Below are positions 33,601 to 45,082 of a DNA stretch of 64,000 bases, piece after piece. This stretch comes from Mugil cephalus (Eukaryota; Chordata; Actinopteri; Mugiliformes; Mugilidae). The notes beneath the pieces were generated by a model that was not told where the DNA came from, searched no databases, and saw nothing but the letters and a program-made list of their open reading frames with translations. Every line of letters starts with the position of its first letter. Within the stretch, counting starts at the first letter, position 1. The DNA lies in the NCBI RefSeq assembly GCF_022458985.1, contig NC_061786.1:23127974-23191973 (forward strand), in the 5' to 3' direction. Made by a program: the position numbers and the translations under genes.

Positions 33601-36600
33601 GTAGGTCAGCAGGAAGTGCCCCAGGTGGTTCACCCCGAACTCGATGCCAAATCCGTCCTCCGTCCGGCCGTCGGCCACCAGACCTGCAGGACGAGACACT
33701 CAGACTGAGAGACTCCCCCACCAACATAGGTCACGACCTGTGACTTGTCTTTGTTGGAGACAGAATGTGTCTCTTTACTGTTGAACAGGTTTTGAAGTAT
33801 TTGGGGCAGGTTGCGTTCTCAATAATTACAGTTTCTTTACGACTTCTCTGGAGTCGTCGCTGTTGGCGACATTTTCTTGGCTCCGTTAAAGCTTGAATCA
33901 ACATCTGGTCTTATTTAAAATGTGTCTCCACATGTGTCCCCACACAGAACTGATCTCAGTGTGTCTAAATAAGCATGTGACTTACTTATATGTCCATATC
34001 TGTACAGCTGTACTTTTTAAATTTTATTATTGTTTTATTTTTTAACCCTTTATGGGGCGAGGAACCATATTTGGTAAATTCATTCAATTAGATTTTTTGT
34101 TTTACATAACAGTTTTCTGACATTGTACAAAATCTCTCTAGGGTTGAAAGTCAGAACGTTCAGGTGTGTGTGACATTTAAATGTTTAAACAAGGAGCTAC
34201 CGCCCAAAATTAAAAAGTTTTCGCATTATGACAATAAATGATTCTTGATTCTCGTGAATGGAATCATGGTTCTGGTTCAGTGGTAAGTAGAGATTCATTA
34301 GAGGCAGAAGCTGATACAATATTCTACTGAATGTTGTTGACATGATCCAGATTCGTTCTTTATTTCTGGCCTTAGATTGAACGGACTCTTTAGTTTTCAG
34401 ACTCTGACATAAACAACGTTTAATCTGCAGCTTTAATGATTCTTTAATGAATCGTCTTTGTGGACGTCACAGATTCTCCTCCTGGTCCCTGTGAACATTT
34501 CGTTCTGTCACACTCGGCTGATTCTGTTCATGACCTCATTGTGGGTTAATTCCTGTCGAGGTGTGTCACTGCAGCTCATCGCCAGCTGACACACCTCAAC
34601 CGTCCAAGAACATGTTCACCTGCCACAGGTAAAAACAACAAGCGGCTCTTGTGTTGTTAGAAAGACTCCACCAGCTTTTATCTGAGGTTTTTATGGTTTT
34701 CACTATCTTTGTCTCTTTATCATCAGTTTATCCAAAGGAAAACTTCATTCCTCTCGGCTCAGGATGTGGACGTTGTCCTCAGACCGTCCTTTGTCCTCCT
34801 GTTGTTTGTCCAGGGTTCACATCTTGAGTTTTTGGACGCTGACGGATCGTTAGAGAACTACAAAGGTTAATCTGAACTTAATCCAGGTCCAGGTGAGTAT
34901 CAGGTCATAGACAGACTCTAGTCATGTGACCTTCAGGTGGACTCCGCCCACAGATGAAAACCAAACCTCCCCAATAAACATTTAGAGATGAACACTTGGA
35001 GGAAACGTCTGAGTTTGATTCAGCTCAAGGTTAGGAGGCGCTACTACTACCTGGTAGGCTAGGAGGAGCTACTGTTAGCTGGGAGGCTGTCAAGCTAGGA
35101 GGATTAACCATTAGCTGGGGGTAGCAAGCTAGCAAAAACTTCTACTAGCTGGGGGGCTAGAAAGTGAGGCTAGGAAGTGCTACCATTAGCTGGGAGGCTA
35201 GGAACCGCTACCATCAACCCCCAAGAGACAAAACAAAATATAAACCGTTTCATCCAGTAGAAAACAAAGCTGGTGTATTTTTTTTATCCTGACAGGTTCA
35301 GAAACGACTCTTTATTTTTCCTGACAGGTGAAAGTGTTGTTGGACCGTTGAGGTGTGTCATTCGTGGCGCGTCTCAACAGGAATGAAACGACAACAAGTC
35401 GCCTCAGCTTTAACCTGGAGGACCAGTCTGCGTCCATTTTCTAGTCGTCTTCATTTGTGGTTGTGTTGTTATAGCGTTGCCACAGTTTGTCTGATGTGTT
35501 TTATTCCTGAAGCTCATTTGACTCAGTATCAATGAGTTGCTTTATTATTATTTTTTATTTGTCGTGTTCATTTCTGTTAGTTGAAGCTCACAGCTTCCTA
35601 GTGTTGCCTCTTTGTGTGTCTGTTTGCCTACCAGCGTTGTTGATGAGCAGATCCAGCCGGGACTCGTTTTTCAGGAAAGTTTCAGCGAAGCACCGAACAG
35701 ATTTGAGACTGGCCAAGTCCAACGACATGTAGAGGACGTCGGTACTTCCCGTTTCCTGGAAACACAACATTTAATCTATTAAGTCACTTCAGCTGCTTTT
35801 AACAGTTTACACTTTTCATTGATAACACTTCAACTTCATTTAAAGTTCTCATTTCAAATGAAAATTCACGACACCTTTTTTATAGTACGTTTCCCTTTAT
35901 CACTTCAACTACTTTTACTCTTGACACTTGAATTATTTTTATCACTTCCAGTTTAATTGGCAATAAATTCCCTTCCGCCTTTCAGTTAATACACACATGA
36001 CTACTTTCAGTCACTTCAGCTGCTTTTAATTGTGTGCTTCTTTCATATTTGACACTTCAACTTCATTTAATGTTCACATTTCTAATGAAACTCCACCTCT
36101 CGTCTCTTCACTCCGGCTCAGTCTTCATTTCAGTTCTCCATCACTTCCACTCCTTTCATTTTAAATGGTGATAATCTATAGAACACCTCAACGCCTTTCG
36201 GTGTCTTCGTGTAGCTCTTATGCGAGTTGATAGTTCACCGCTTCAGCTGCTTTCAGTATTTAACTCTTTTACAACGTTCAGATTTCAGCTAAAAGTTGTT
36301 TTCAAAGCTTTAAGTTAGCCACTCACACTTCAACTCCTTTCAGTTTAACATAAAACATTTTTAAACAACTTATCTCAATCTGTTTTTCCTCACTTCCACT
36401 CCTTTCATATCTTACACTTTGATACCAGCACTGAATCTTGGTTCAACCCGCTCCTTGTTCTTAAGCAGAGTCAGGAAGTGTTGACACATCCTTTACCTTC
36501 ATGGTCCTTTAGGATTCTCATACCTGTTGGATTTCTGCGATGGCGGCTGCAGCTTTGTCTCGGTTCCTGCAGGCGAGGACGATCCTGGCTCCTTTCCTGG

Positions 36601-37805
36601 CCAGATGCAGCGCGGTGGCTTTACCGATGCCGGTGTTTCCTCCTGAACACAAACACGTGAGAATCGTTTCATCCAAAAGAAACCAGAACGTTGGGGGGAC
36701 AGGATGAACGGTTTTTAGTTTTAATTAAAGCTCAAATTCACCAAGAACTGGAGACAAATGTAAAGTGAGGAGTTTAATTATTGAGAGAAAATATTCTAGG
36801 TCAGTTTAAAATTCCTCCTTAAAAGAGTTAAACATACAATAATGTAGGAAAATAGATTCTCCTCCATCAGCTGACTGTTACACAAACACAAAATTAAAAC
36901 ACACTTGTCAAAACATTAGGTACCAGACAAAACAGATGCATTCCAGTATAACAGTCGTGCATTAAATCCTCTTTCATATTAGCATGCCTTTATTTAACTA
37001 GCGTACCTAATGAACTGGCGAGGGAGGTTACGTTAAAGTTTAAAATATTTCCACTGGAGACATTTTATAGAAACACTGAGTAGTTTAAAATCTACTGAGA
37101 CTCATTTCACCAGCAAATTAAATGATGGATCTCTAGTTTTTATTAAACTTTAATGTGATTTATTTATTTTATTGAATCTCCTGGAAACACCTGAGCACCT
37201 TCATCCCCTCCCCGGCCACTTTATTAGGGACACCTAATCTAAATAATGTTCCTGTAGAAACATTATAAGTTAATTTATTCATTTTATTTCATGCAAATGT
37301 CTGAGATTTGGATCAACTGAAAATAAAATCTGTTTGACTCAGACGGGATGAGGTGAATGAATGAAATGAGAGTTAGACACAAACCTGGCCACTTTATTAG
37401 GTACACCAGTGAAGTCATTCTAATCTGAATAACGTTGAAACAGCATCAGAAAGGTTTTAATTGGAAGGATGGAGTTGTCAAATTATTAGGAATACTTCAA
37501 CAATACAACAAAATGAAAACACAGCTGAACCAACATCTCTCTGTTAACTAACGCTCCACTGCTGTACCTAATGAAGTGTCTCCTGTACCTAATGAAGTGT
37601 CTCCTGTACCTAATGAAGTGTCTCCTGTACCTAATGAAGTGTCTCCTGTGTTAAACGTGAACGTCATCCTGGTCTCACCTGTGATGATGACGGTCTTCCC
37701 GGCCATCCCCATGTTCCCTTTACACTTGGACCTTTTGAAGAGCGTCTGGACCAGGACGATGTATCCTCCCAGCACCACACCAGCGAGCAGCAGCAGCTGA
37801 AACAT
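30648..37805 (-). CDS. dhrs13: DHRS13-like short-chain dehydrogenase/reductase, copy A
   Basis: Six exons on the minus strand: 37805-37679, 36642-36524, 35755-35632, 33683-33511, 32000-31847 and 30910-30648. All phases agree and give 319 residues. An N-terminal hydrophobic anchor ([20 protein letters not shown]) precedes a classical SDR Rossmann fold. The cofactor loop is TGGNTGIG (residues 42-49), NNAG is near 121-124, Ser 169/170 and YCNSK put the catalytic Tyr at 202 and Lys at 206. The C-terminal [20 protein letters not shown] and YFACC segment closely resembles DHRS13, an NAD(P)H-dependent membrane oxidoreductase related to the RDH11-14 retinol dehydrogenases. Substrate is not evident from the sequence. 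It lies in tandem with copy B upstream and faces the IgSF gene. Six exons, while copy B has five. Confidence 0.88.
32280..33430 (-). mobile_element. Tc1/mariner-like transposon relic in dhrs13 copy A intron 4
   Basis: Minus-strand frames give transposase pieces in order: [67 protein letters not shown], then [15 protein letters not shown] and [16 protein letters not shown] (the conserved QDNDPKH and SPDLNPIE regions, altered). The left edge CTGAAAGTGGACAAAGAACTC matches in inverse the right edge region of the copy at 15935-15965. Stops and frameshifts throughout. Confidence 0.75.
33760..35600. other. Long intron of dhrs13 copy A
   Basis: Lies between exons 4 and 3. It holds a short block of the GCTA-type unit at 35035-35220. 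Otherwise no exon, RNA gene or clear element seen. Confidence 0.5.
35035..35220 (+). repeat. Short GCTA-rich minisatellite related to 17165-18070
   Basis: Several diverged copies of GGAGCTACTGTTAGCTGGGAGG with GCTAGGAGG/GCTAGGAAG joints. This is the same unit as the 28-bp minisatellite 17 kb away. Confidence 0.75.
37000..37420. repeat. Repeat termini of the CACTTTATTAGGTACACC type
   Basis: GTACCTAATGAACTGGCGAGG at about 37005, GGCCACTTTATTAGGGACACC at 37207 and GGCCACTTTATTAGGTACACC at 37385. This motif is abundant at the ends of fish non-autonomous elements. It recurs at 38122 and, altered, near 44770. Confidence 0.65.
37564..37650 (+). repeat. 21-bp minisatellite in dhrs13 copy A intron 1
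   Basis: Four copies of TGTACCTAATGAAGTGTCTCC, beginning about 30 bp inside the intron from the donor at 37678. The unit includes the CCTAATGAAGT word of the neighbouring element ends, so it probably grew from one of them. Confidence 0.9.
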
Positions 37806-38928
37806 GTTTTCACTCGTCTCTGGGATTCACCAGCTGAGATTCACCCCGCTCAGATTCACCTTTTATACACCTGGGGGGCGGGGTCACCTGTCCGACCGGA
37901 TCCACCAGCCTCAGGTAAGTCACAGCTCGGCCCGGTCCGACCGGTTCTGCTGCTCTGAATGGCCTTTCACCCACTCACCATCACCCACTCAGCATCACCC
38001 ACTCCCCCAACATGAGCCCCACTTCCGGTCAGACCCTAAAAATAACCACAGTCCTGCTCTGAGTCCAGTTTTCACATCATCCAGGTGAATTAAAACCTCT
38101 CCTCTTACACTGGACAGGTTTACCTAATGAACTGGCGGGTGAGCAGAGCTGAAACTATTCACTCATTCATCAGATTAGTAGTTTAATCTGTGTTCATGTT
38201 GGTCTTTGTTTGGATCATTTTATCTCATGCGCTCAGATCGTTGCGTCATTCGCACTGAGACGATGAGAACTTTTAAATACCTCAGATACCTGAGATGCTT
38301 AGAAAACGACAGTACAACGTAAATAAATAAATAAAAATATATATATAAATGTATAAAAAAATGAAATATTATTTCCTGTATATATGTGCATAAAAAATAT
38401 CAGTACGTTGTTCTGAATAAATAAAAAAATATTAGAAAGTGTTTATTAGGGTTCAGTCGTTTTAAGAATAAAAACAAAAGTCTGCTGAAGGTTTAAACAC
38501 ATTTTTATTCATTAGAAGATAAAAACAGCTTTTAATTATTTTTTTATTTCCACACAGCTGCTTTCAAATTCAGCCTTTACCTTTACATTTACACTTTATT
38601 TTAACATATACATATATATGTATATATATTTTACCTTGTGCGCTACTGTTTCTGCTGTAGTATTTATTTTTTTTTATTTTATTTTACCTCTGTCTGCAGT
38701 TTATTACGTAGAACTGTGCTGAACTATCTTATCTCATCTTATGTAACAGAAACCTTTCACATTCATGTTGTTCTTGATAATTATTTTGAGAGACTTGAGT
38801 TAATCATCGACTTATTTCACCTGTGAACACACTGCGACGCGTTCAGGGACGCTCGGACTGTTCAGTTTTCTGCTGAACCTTTTTTAGCGGGTGTCCCGGG
38901 ACTGAGGAGAAACTGTGGAAAGTTTGAA
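37806..38928. other. Intergenic DNA between the two dhrs13 copies
   Basis: Holds the promoter side of copy A (no TATA box recognised) and the 3' flank of copy B, very AT-rich from 38320 with ATATAT stretches near 38335 and 38605-38630. No further gene seen. Confidence 0.45.
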
Positions 38929-41900
38929 TCACAGGCCGCAGAAAGTCTCGCTGAGCTCCCACAGCTTCTTGGCCGCGGCGTCGTCTCTGGCTTTGGGCTC
39001 GATGTCGAGCAGCGGCGAGCATCGCGTGAAGTAGCGGCCGCTCAGGCCCTCGATGCCCGGCTCCAGGGCGCAGTGCAGCGTGGTCTGAGCTCCGGACACC
39101 GCGTCCACGAAGAACAGGGACACGATGGGCACGAAAACCAGCTTCCACCAGAACCCGGAGTAGCGGCCGATCTCCGTCTTTATGGCTCCTGGAGGAGGAG
39201 GAGGAGGAGAAGTTTTACTGGATGATTCTTTTTTAACATTTTTATTTTGATCTAATCTTATTTTATTTATTTTATTTTTACTTGTGTTTCTTTTATGTGC
39301 AGCAAAGCTACTGTAGCCAAGTCATGTCCCTTATGGATCATTAAAGTCTGTCTAAGTGTGTATATATATATATATATATAAAAAAAAAAAAAAATTAACA
39401 GCCTAGAATAAAAGGCAACACGTGCTTATTAGAAACATATATTAATAATTAATTAAAAGAAACTCAAGTTAAATAACTGAATGAATGAATGAATGAAGTG
39501 CACATAGACTAAAGTTCTGATGACATTAACTCAGTATTTAACATCGTAATGAATAAATAAAGCTGAAGGAATAAATGATCTTGTTATTTATAGGTTAGTC
39601 AACTCTTCAGTTTTTTCCTCTTTATAGATTCTTTTGCACAATAATCAGATTTTTTTGTTGTTGCACTAACTACGTCCTCACATTTACTATGTTTAGCAAT
39701 TATATTAAATTCCATTTCTTTTAGCATTTCTTTAATTCCCGGCGCTCACCGTCAGGTCGCTGTTTATTCTTGTATTTTTTTGTACATTCTTTCAAATTTC
39801 ATATCGAGGTCATGTCCCATACGTGTGATAAATAAACCTTGTCTCATGTCTGTGCTGAACCTCGGTGGGTGTAGCTGTGGACTGACCGGGGTGGAGGCTG
39901 TAGCAGGTGACGTCGGAGCCCTGCAGCCTCTTTGCGAGCTCGTAGGTGAAGAGGACGTTGCACAGTTTGCTGTGGCAGTATTTCCTGAAGAGCTGGAAGT
40001 CGTTGTCGCCCACGGCCAGATCTTTGTGGGCCGTGAGGCAGCTGAAGTCCACGCTGCCCATCTCGTAGGCCTTGGACGCCACGGTGACCACGCGGCTCCG
40101 CCCACTCGCCTTCAGACGCTCCAGCAGCAGCAGCGTCAGCAGGAAGTGGCCCAGGTGATTGACGCCGAAGATCATCCCGAAGCCGTCCTCCGTCTTCCCG
40201 CCGCTCATCAGACCTGGAGACAGAACCACGGTCACAGACCTGGAGACAGAACCACGGTCACAGACCCGGAGACAGAACCACGGTCACAGACCCGGAGACA
40301 GAACCACGGTCACAGACCTGGACCCGCTAAGGACAGAAACTCTTGACTCAGGGAGGAGGTTTGAGCCCGTTCATCACTTCATTGATCCTCAAAGATTCTG
40401 GTTCTGATGTCACAGAATGAGGTCACATCAACAGACTGAATCCTAGAGTCTGAAGCCTTCCTTAATTCCTTCCTTACTTCCCTCCTTCCTTCCTTCCTTC
40501 CTTCCTTAATTCCTTCCTTCCTTCCTTTACTCCTTCCTTCCTTCCTTCCTTCCTTTACTCCCTCCCACCTTCCTTCCTTAATTCCTTCCTTCACATTTTC
40601 TTTCCTTCATTTCCTACTTCATTTCCTCCCTCCTTCCTTCCTTCCTTCCTTCCTTCCTTCACTCCCTCCCTCCTTCCTTCCTTAATTCCTTCCTTCACAT
40701 TTTCTTTCCTTCATTTCCTCCTTCCTTCCTTCCTTCCTTCCTTCCTTTACTCCCTCCCGCCTTCCTTCCTTAATTCCTTCCTTCACATTTCCTTTCCTTC
40801 ATTTCCTCCTTCATTTCCTCCTTCCTTCCTTCCTTCCTTCCTTCCTTCCTTCCTTCCTTCCTTCCTTCACTCCCTCCCTCCTTCCTTCCTTAATTCCTTC
40901 CTTCACATTTTCTTTCCTTCATTTCCTCCTTCCTTCCTTCCTTCCTTCCTTCCTTTACTCCCTCCCGCCTTCCTTCCTTAATTCCTTCCTTCACATTTCC
41001 TTTCCTTCATTTCCTCCTTCATTTCCTCCTTCCTTCCTTCCTTCCTTCCTTCCTTCCTTCCTTCACTCCCTCCCTCCTTCCTTCCTTAATTCCTTCCTTC
41101 ACATTTTCTTTCCTTCACTTCCTCCTTCCTTCCTTCCTTCCTTCCTTTACTCCCTCCCGCCTTCCTTCCTTAATTCCTTCCTTCACATTTCCTTTCCTTC
41201 ATTTCCTCCTTCATTTCCTCCTTCCTTCCTTCCTTCCTTCCTTCCTTCCTTCCTTCCTTCCTTCCTTCACTCCCTCCCTCCTTCCTTCCTTAATTCCTTC
41301 CTTCACATTTTCTTTCCTTCATTTCCTCCTTCCTTCCTTCCTTCCTTCCTTCCTTCCTTTACTCCCTCCCGCCTTCCTTCCTTAATTCCTTCCTTCACAT
41401 TTCCTTTCCTTCATTTCCTCCTTCATTTCCTCCTTCCTTCCTTCCTTCCTTCCTTCCTTCCTTCCTTCCTTCCTTCCTTCCTTCACTCCCTCCCTCCTTC
41501 CTTCCTTAATTCCTTCCTTCACATTTTCTTTCCTTCACTTCCTCCTTCCTTCCTTCCTTCCTTCCTTCCTTCCTTTACTCCCTCCCGCCTTCCTTCCTTA
41601 ATTCCTTCCTTCACATTTCCTTTCCTTCATTTCCTCCTTCATTTCCTCCTTCCTTCCTTCCTTCCTTCCTTCCTTGCTTCCTTCCTTGCTCTTCATCCAT
41701 GTGGTATTAACCAGGTAAAATGTCTCAGGGGTTGGATTCCTGCTCCATCCAATCATTCAGTGTTTGGAGAATATCTCTCTCCTCCTCCTCTTCTTTCCAC
41801 CATGTTCTCCTCTCTAAGCCTCTTAAAGTTCTCCTCCCTGCTCTCAGCACATCTCACTGCAGAACCTTCTTTAGGAACCTTTCGTCTCTACCTCCATCTA

Positions 41901-42764
41901 CTCTCAGGCTGGAGGGAAACTCTGAGAACTCTTTGAACCTTTAGGAATCTGACGTCAGACCTTTGACTCTAAGAACAAACCGGCGTTGTTGATGAGCAGA
42001 TCCAGCCTCGTCTCAGACTTCAGGAAGTTCTCAGCGAAGGAGCGAACTGACTTCAGACTGGCCAGGTCGAGCTGCATGAAGACCACCTCGCGGTTCCCGG
42101 TCTCCTGGACCGGACACAGGACACAACAGGTAAATATTCTGACTTTAAATGTGCACGTGTCCACGCGGACTCTCCTTGGTTTGCCTGTACCTGGATGATT
42201 TCCTGGGCGGCTGCCTCCCCTCGTTGCTTGTCCCGACACGCCAGGATCACCCTCGCCCCCCTCCGGGCCAGGTCCATGGCCGTGGTCTTCCCGATGCCGG
42301 TGTTGGCTCCTGCAGACAGAAGAGGAGCTGCTATTAGCTCGGAGGCTAGGAAGAGCTACAGCTACGCTACGTCCACATGAGTAAAAGGTCCTCCAGCAGA
42401 GGTCAGAGGTCACAGTTTGGTCTCTTTAGTCAAAGTCACCTGGACAAGTCTCCAGCTTATCGCAGGAGAACCTGGACAAAACCCACTCAGACATGGGGAC
42501 GACACGCAAACTTACATGTTGACATGTGTGGACGGTTTCTCTGTGATGGCGTCTCCTCACTAATCAGTAACTCCGTCCATGCTCAGTCATGTCTCATTTG
42601 ATCTGTGCTCTTTATATCCCTGTGCTCCTTTCTGTGTGTGCATGTGTTTATGTGTGTGTGTGTGTGTGTGTGTGTGTTTGTGTGCATGTGTGTGTGTTTG
42701 TGTGCATGTGTTTATGTGTGTGTGTGTGTTTGTGTGCATGTGTGTGTGTTTGTGTGCATGTGTT

Positions 42765-42815
<51 letters not shown>

Positions 42816-42847
42816 TTGTGTGCATGTGTGTGTGTTTGTGTGCTTAG

Positions 42848-42889
<42 letters not shown>

Positions 42890-43479
42890 TGTGTGTGTGT
42901 GTGTTGCGTGTGGATGGTGTGTGTGGTGTGTGTGTGATGTGGTTTGTGGATTTATGTGTGGGAGTGTTTTGTGTGTGTGTTGTTTTATATGTTGTGTGGA
43001 GTGGAGTTTGTGGCTTGTTTTATATTTATTTGTTCGATGTGTAAAGCGCCTTTATAAATAAAGTTGATTTGATTCTACCGACTGAAATATTAAACAAAAG
43101 TAATGATGCTTTTGTATGAGAATAACTGCACAAAATAAGAGAATTATTAGATTTCTCATAAAACCACTGGATGCAAAAGCTGCTCATCAACACATAACCC
43201 GTGTGTATTTGCTGTAATATCAAACTATATAAACCATAACAAACAAAGAGCCGTTCAGGAGCCGACAGAACCGACTCTTCTCTGGGAGCTGTGGCCAAAG
43301 AGTCGACTCTCAGAAAAAGAGAGAAACTTCCCATCAACTGCTGTGAACTCACCAGTGACCACGACGGTTTTCCCATGAAGCTTTGCATCACTCTTGCACC
43401 TGGGCAGCCTGAGGACGGTGACGTGGAGGACGACGTACAGGACGAGGAGCAGCAGAGCCCCGAGCAGCAGCAGCATCAT
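38929..43479 (-). CDS. dhrs13: DHRS13-like short-chain dehydrogenase/reductase, copy B
   Basis: Five exons on the minus strand: 43479-43353, 42309-42191, 42104-41981, 40213-39887 and 39188-38929; 318 residues. N-terminal membrane anchor [18 protein letters not shown], cofactor loop TGANTGIG (42-49), NNAG at 121-124, Ser 170, YCHSK with Tyr 202 and Lys 206, and a C-terminal [20 protein letters not shown]. The fourth exon is 327 nt, exactly the sum of copy A exons 4 and 5 (173 + 154), so one intron differs between the paralogues. The first ATG of a tandem ATGATG was taken as start, because it opens directly into the anchor and matches copy A in exon length (127 nt). The donor after exon 3 is GTTTGT, weaker than usual. 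Confidence 0.88.
39189..39886. other. Last intron of dhrs13 copy B
   Basis: AT-rich, with a GTGCAGCAAAGCTACTGTAGCCAAGTCATGTCCC...GGATCATTAAAG sequence near 39297-39350 that looks like a LINE 3' tail, and a TA microsatellite with an A-run at 39360-39393. No exon. Confidence 0.45.
40211..40325 (-). repeat. 26-bp minisatellite containing the exon 4 splice acceptor of dhrs13 copy B
   Basis: Five units spaced exactly 26 bp (GACC at 40211, 40237, 40263, 40289 and 40315). On the minus strand each unit reads GTGACCGTGGTTCTGTCTCC(A/G)GGTCTG. The genuine acceptor CTGTCTCCAG|GTCTG is the exon-proximal unit. One further unit keeps the AG; two have CGG instead. Confidence 0.92.
40455..41695 (+). repeat. 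Higher-order (CCTT)n satellite in dhrs13 copy B intron 3
   Basis: About 1.2 kb of CCTT-rich DNA organised in roughly 200-bp units. Landmarks such as CACTCCCTCCCTCC recur near 40657, 40867, 41062, 41267 and 41482. TTTACTCCCTCCCGCC and TTCACATTTTCTTTCC alternate with TTCACATTTCCTTTCC in a fixed order. The dhrs13 transcript would carry the purine strand. Confidence 0.92.
42640..42960 (+). repeat. (GT)n-rich repeat in dhrs13 copy B intron 1
   Basis: GT runs interspersed with TTTGTGTGCATG and GTTTATG units. Long Cys/Val frames across it are artefacts. A LINE/SINE-like tail (AAAGCGCCTTTATAAATAAAG) follows at 43046-43066. Confidence 0.95.
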
Positions 43480-44900
43480 CCTGACCGAGGCCTCGGGGAA
43501 CGTGGACTGTGAGACGTTATGAAACTGTCCCTGGACTCTATCAGCGGGTCCACGCCCTCCGAGGTCTGCGGACCCACGATAGGATCCACCCTCCAGAATA
43601 AAAACACGACTGTGTCTGCAGCAGGAAATAAATCCAGGAGGTGGTTCCTGCTGCTGACTGTTACTCACATGATTTAGAGTTTAAAGTGAAGCTGCAGCGC
43701 CACCTGCTGCCTCCATGTGCCTCTACTCCACATTTTAGTTCAGGGGCCAAATTCAGCCCAGTCTGAACTCAAAGGGGCCGGACCAGGAACACGACAACGT
43801 GTTAACCTGTAAACAACGACAACTCCAGATGTTTCAGTGCAAAGAGGAACTTTACACAAATGAACTATTACAAAACATGGAATGAACAATTGGACATTTC
43901 TAAGGAAAAAGAAGTGCAATTTCTGTTTTTATTGGAAAAATTGCACATAAAATGTTCAATATATTTTTTGCATTTTGCAGATTCATCCCTTTAAGGGCCA
44001 GAATAGACTTTCTGTACTGCATGTTTGACACCTGTGCTCACCTTTCTGCTACACATAACTCCATGTTATTAATGTACCACATTTCCTGTGTATTAATATT
44101 CTTCCATTTCTTTTCATTTATTTGTTCCTCTGCTAATTATGTACATTTGTTACTATTTTTATTTTTACTTGTGGTTCTCTGAGTGTTTTTTTAATGTGCA
44201 ACTGAGCTCCTGTTTTTCTAGAAACGAACATAAAGAAACAAACAGCAGCTGATTATTTATATTAAATTTAAAACTTTTATTTATCTCACAACAAACTCAA
44301 GTTTGGCACATGGAACAAAAAGTCAGGAAACTGTTCAGAAGAACCAATATTAATAAAAACAACAATAAAAAAATCTTTCTTTGAAAACATCACTTCAAGC
44401 TGAAACAACTACACCTCCCATGAGGCCTTGGGGCTGTTAAGTGAATAACAGCTGACAGAAAGAGCTGCAAAACACACATTTTTACTCTCACTCTCCTGAT
44501 TTATTTATTCATTTATTTTTTTTCAGACCGTTTCTGAAGCTTCTCGTGGTCTGAAAAAAAACTTTAAAAGAGGAAAATGTTTAAATGTGTTAAAGCTCAG
44601 GAGAAAAGAAAAATACTGATGATTATTTTAGTTTTTAAGGGGAGTGTTTGTTTCGTTCCATTTCATCTTAGAGCTGAAAACTAAGGATAGAAACTCAGAT
44701 GTGTCTGTCTCCTGGAGGACGTGGACTGTCCCACTGATGTGTCTCTGCGCGTGGATTGAATTATACACTCACCGGTTCATTATGTACCAGTCAATAAATG
44801 TAACTTATAACAACCGAGATCATTATGTAAAGAATCAGGATCAGGTTCAGGTTAAATGTGTTGACGCTGAACGTTCAGTTCTAGTTTCATATTTAATGGG
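43480..44900. other. Intergenic DNA between dhrs13 copy B and hikeshi
   Basis: Upstream flank of dhrs13 copy B, then AT-rich DNA. Positions 44695-44755 share GGAGGACGTGGACTGTCCC and GCGTGGATTG with 44985-45048 in the hikeshi 3' region, a partial duplication. A CACTCACCGGTTCATTATGTACC element-end motif lies near 44767. Confidence 0.45.
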
Positions 44901-44908
44901 GGGTTCGT

Positions 44909-44914
44909 TTTATT
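44909..44914 (-). terminator. Polyadenylation signal AATAAA of hikeshi
   Basis: Minus-strand CTGAATAAAACG about 170 bp beyond the hikeshi stop codon. Best candidate in this flank. Confidence 0.5.
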
Positions 44915-45082
44915 CAGTTTTATCTCAGATGTGTTCGGATCTTTTTGCAACTTTTTCTGGACTCCACAGATGTGTCGTGACCTCTGGAGGACGTGGACTG
45001 TCCCGCTCAGACACGACGCGCGTGTCCGGCTGCAGGACGCGTGGATTGTCCCCGCAGGAACTCGGGTGGAAACCGGGACTCG

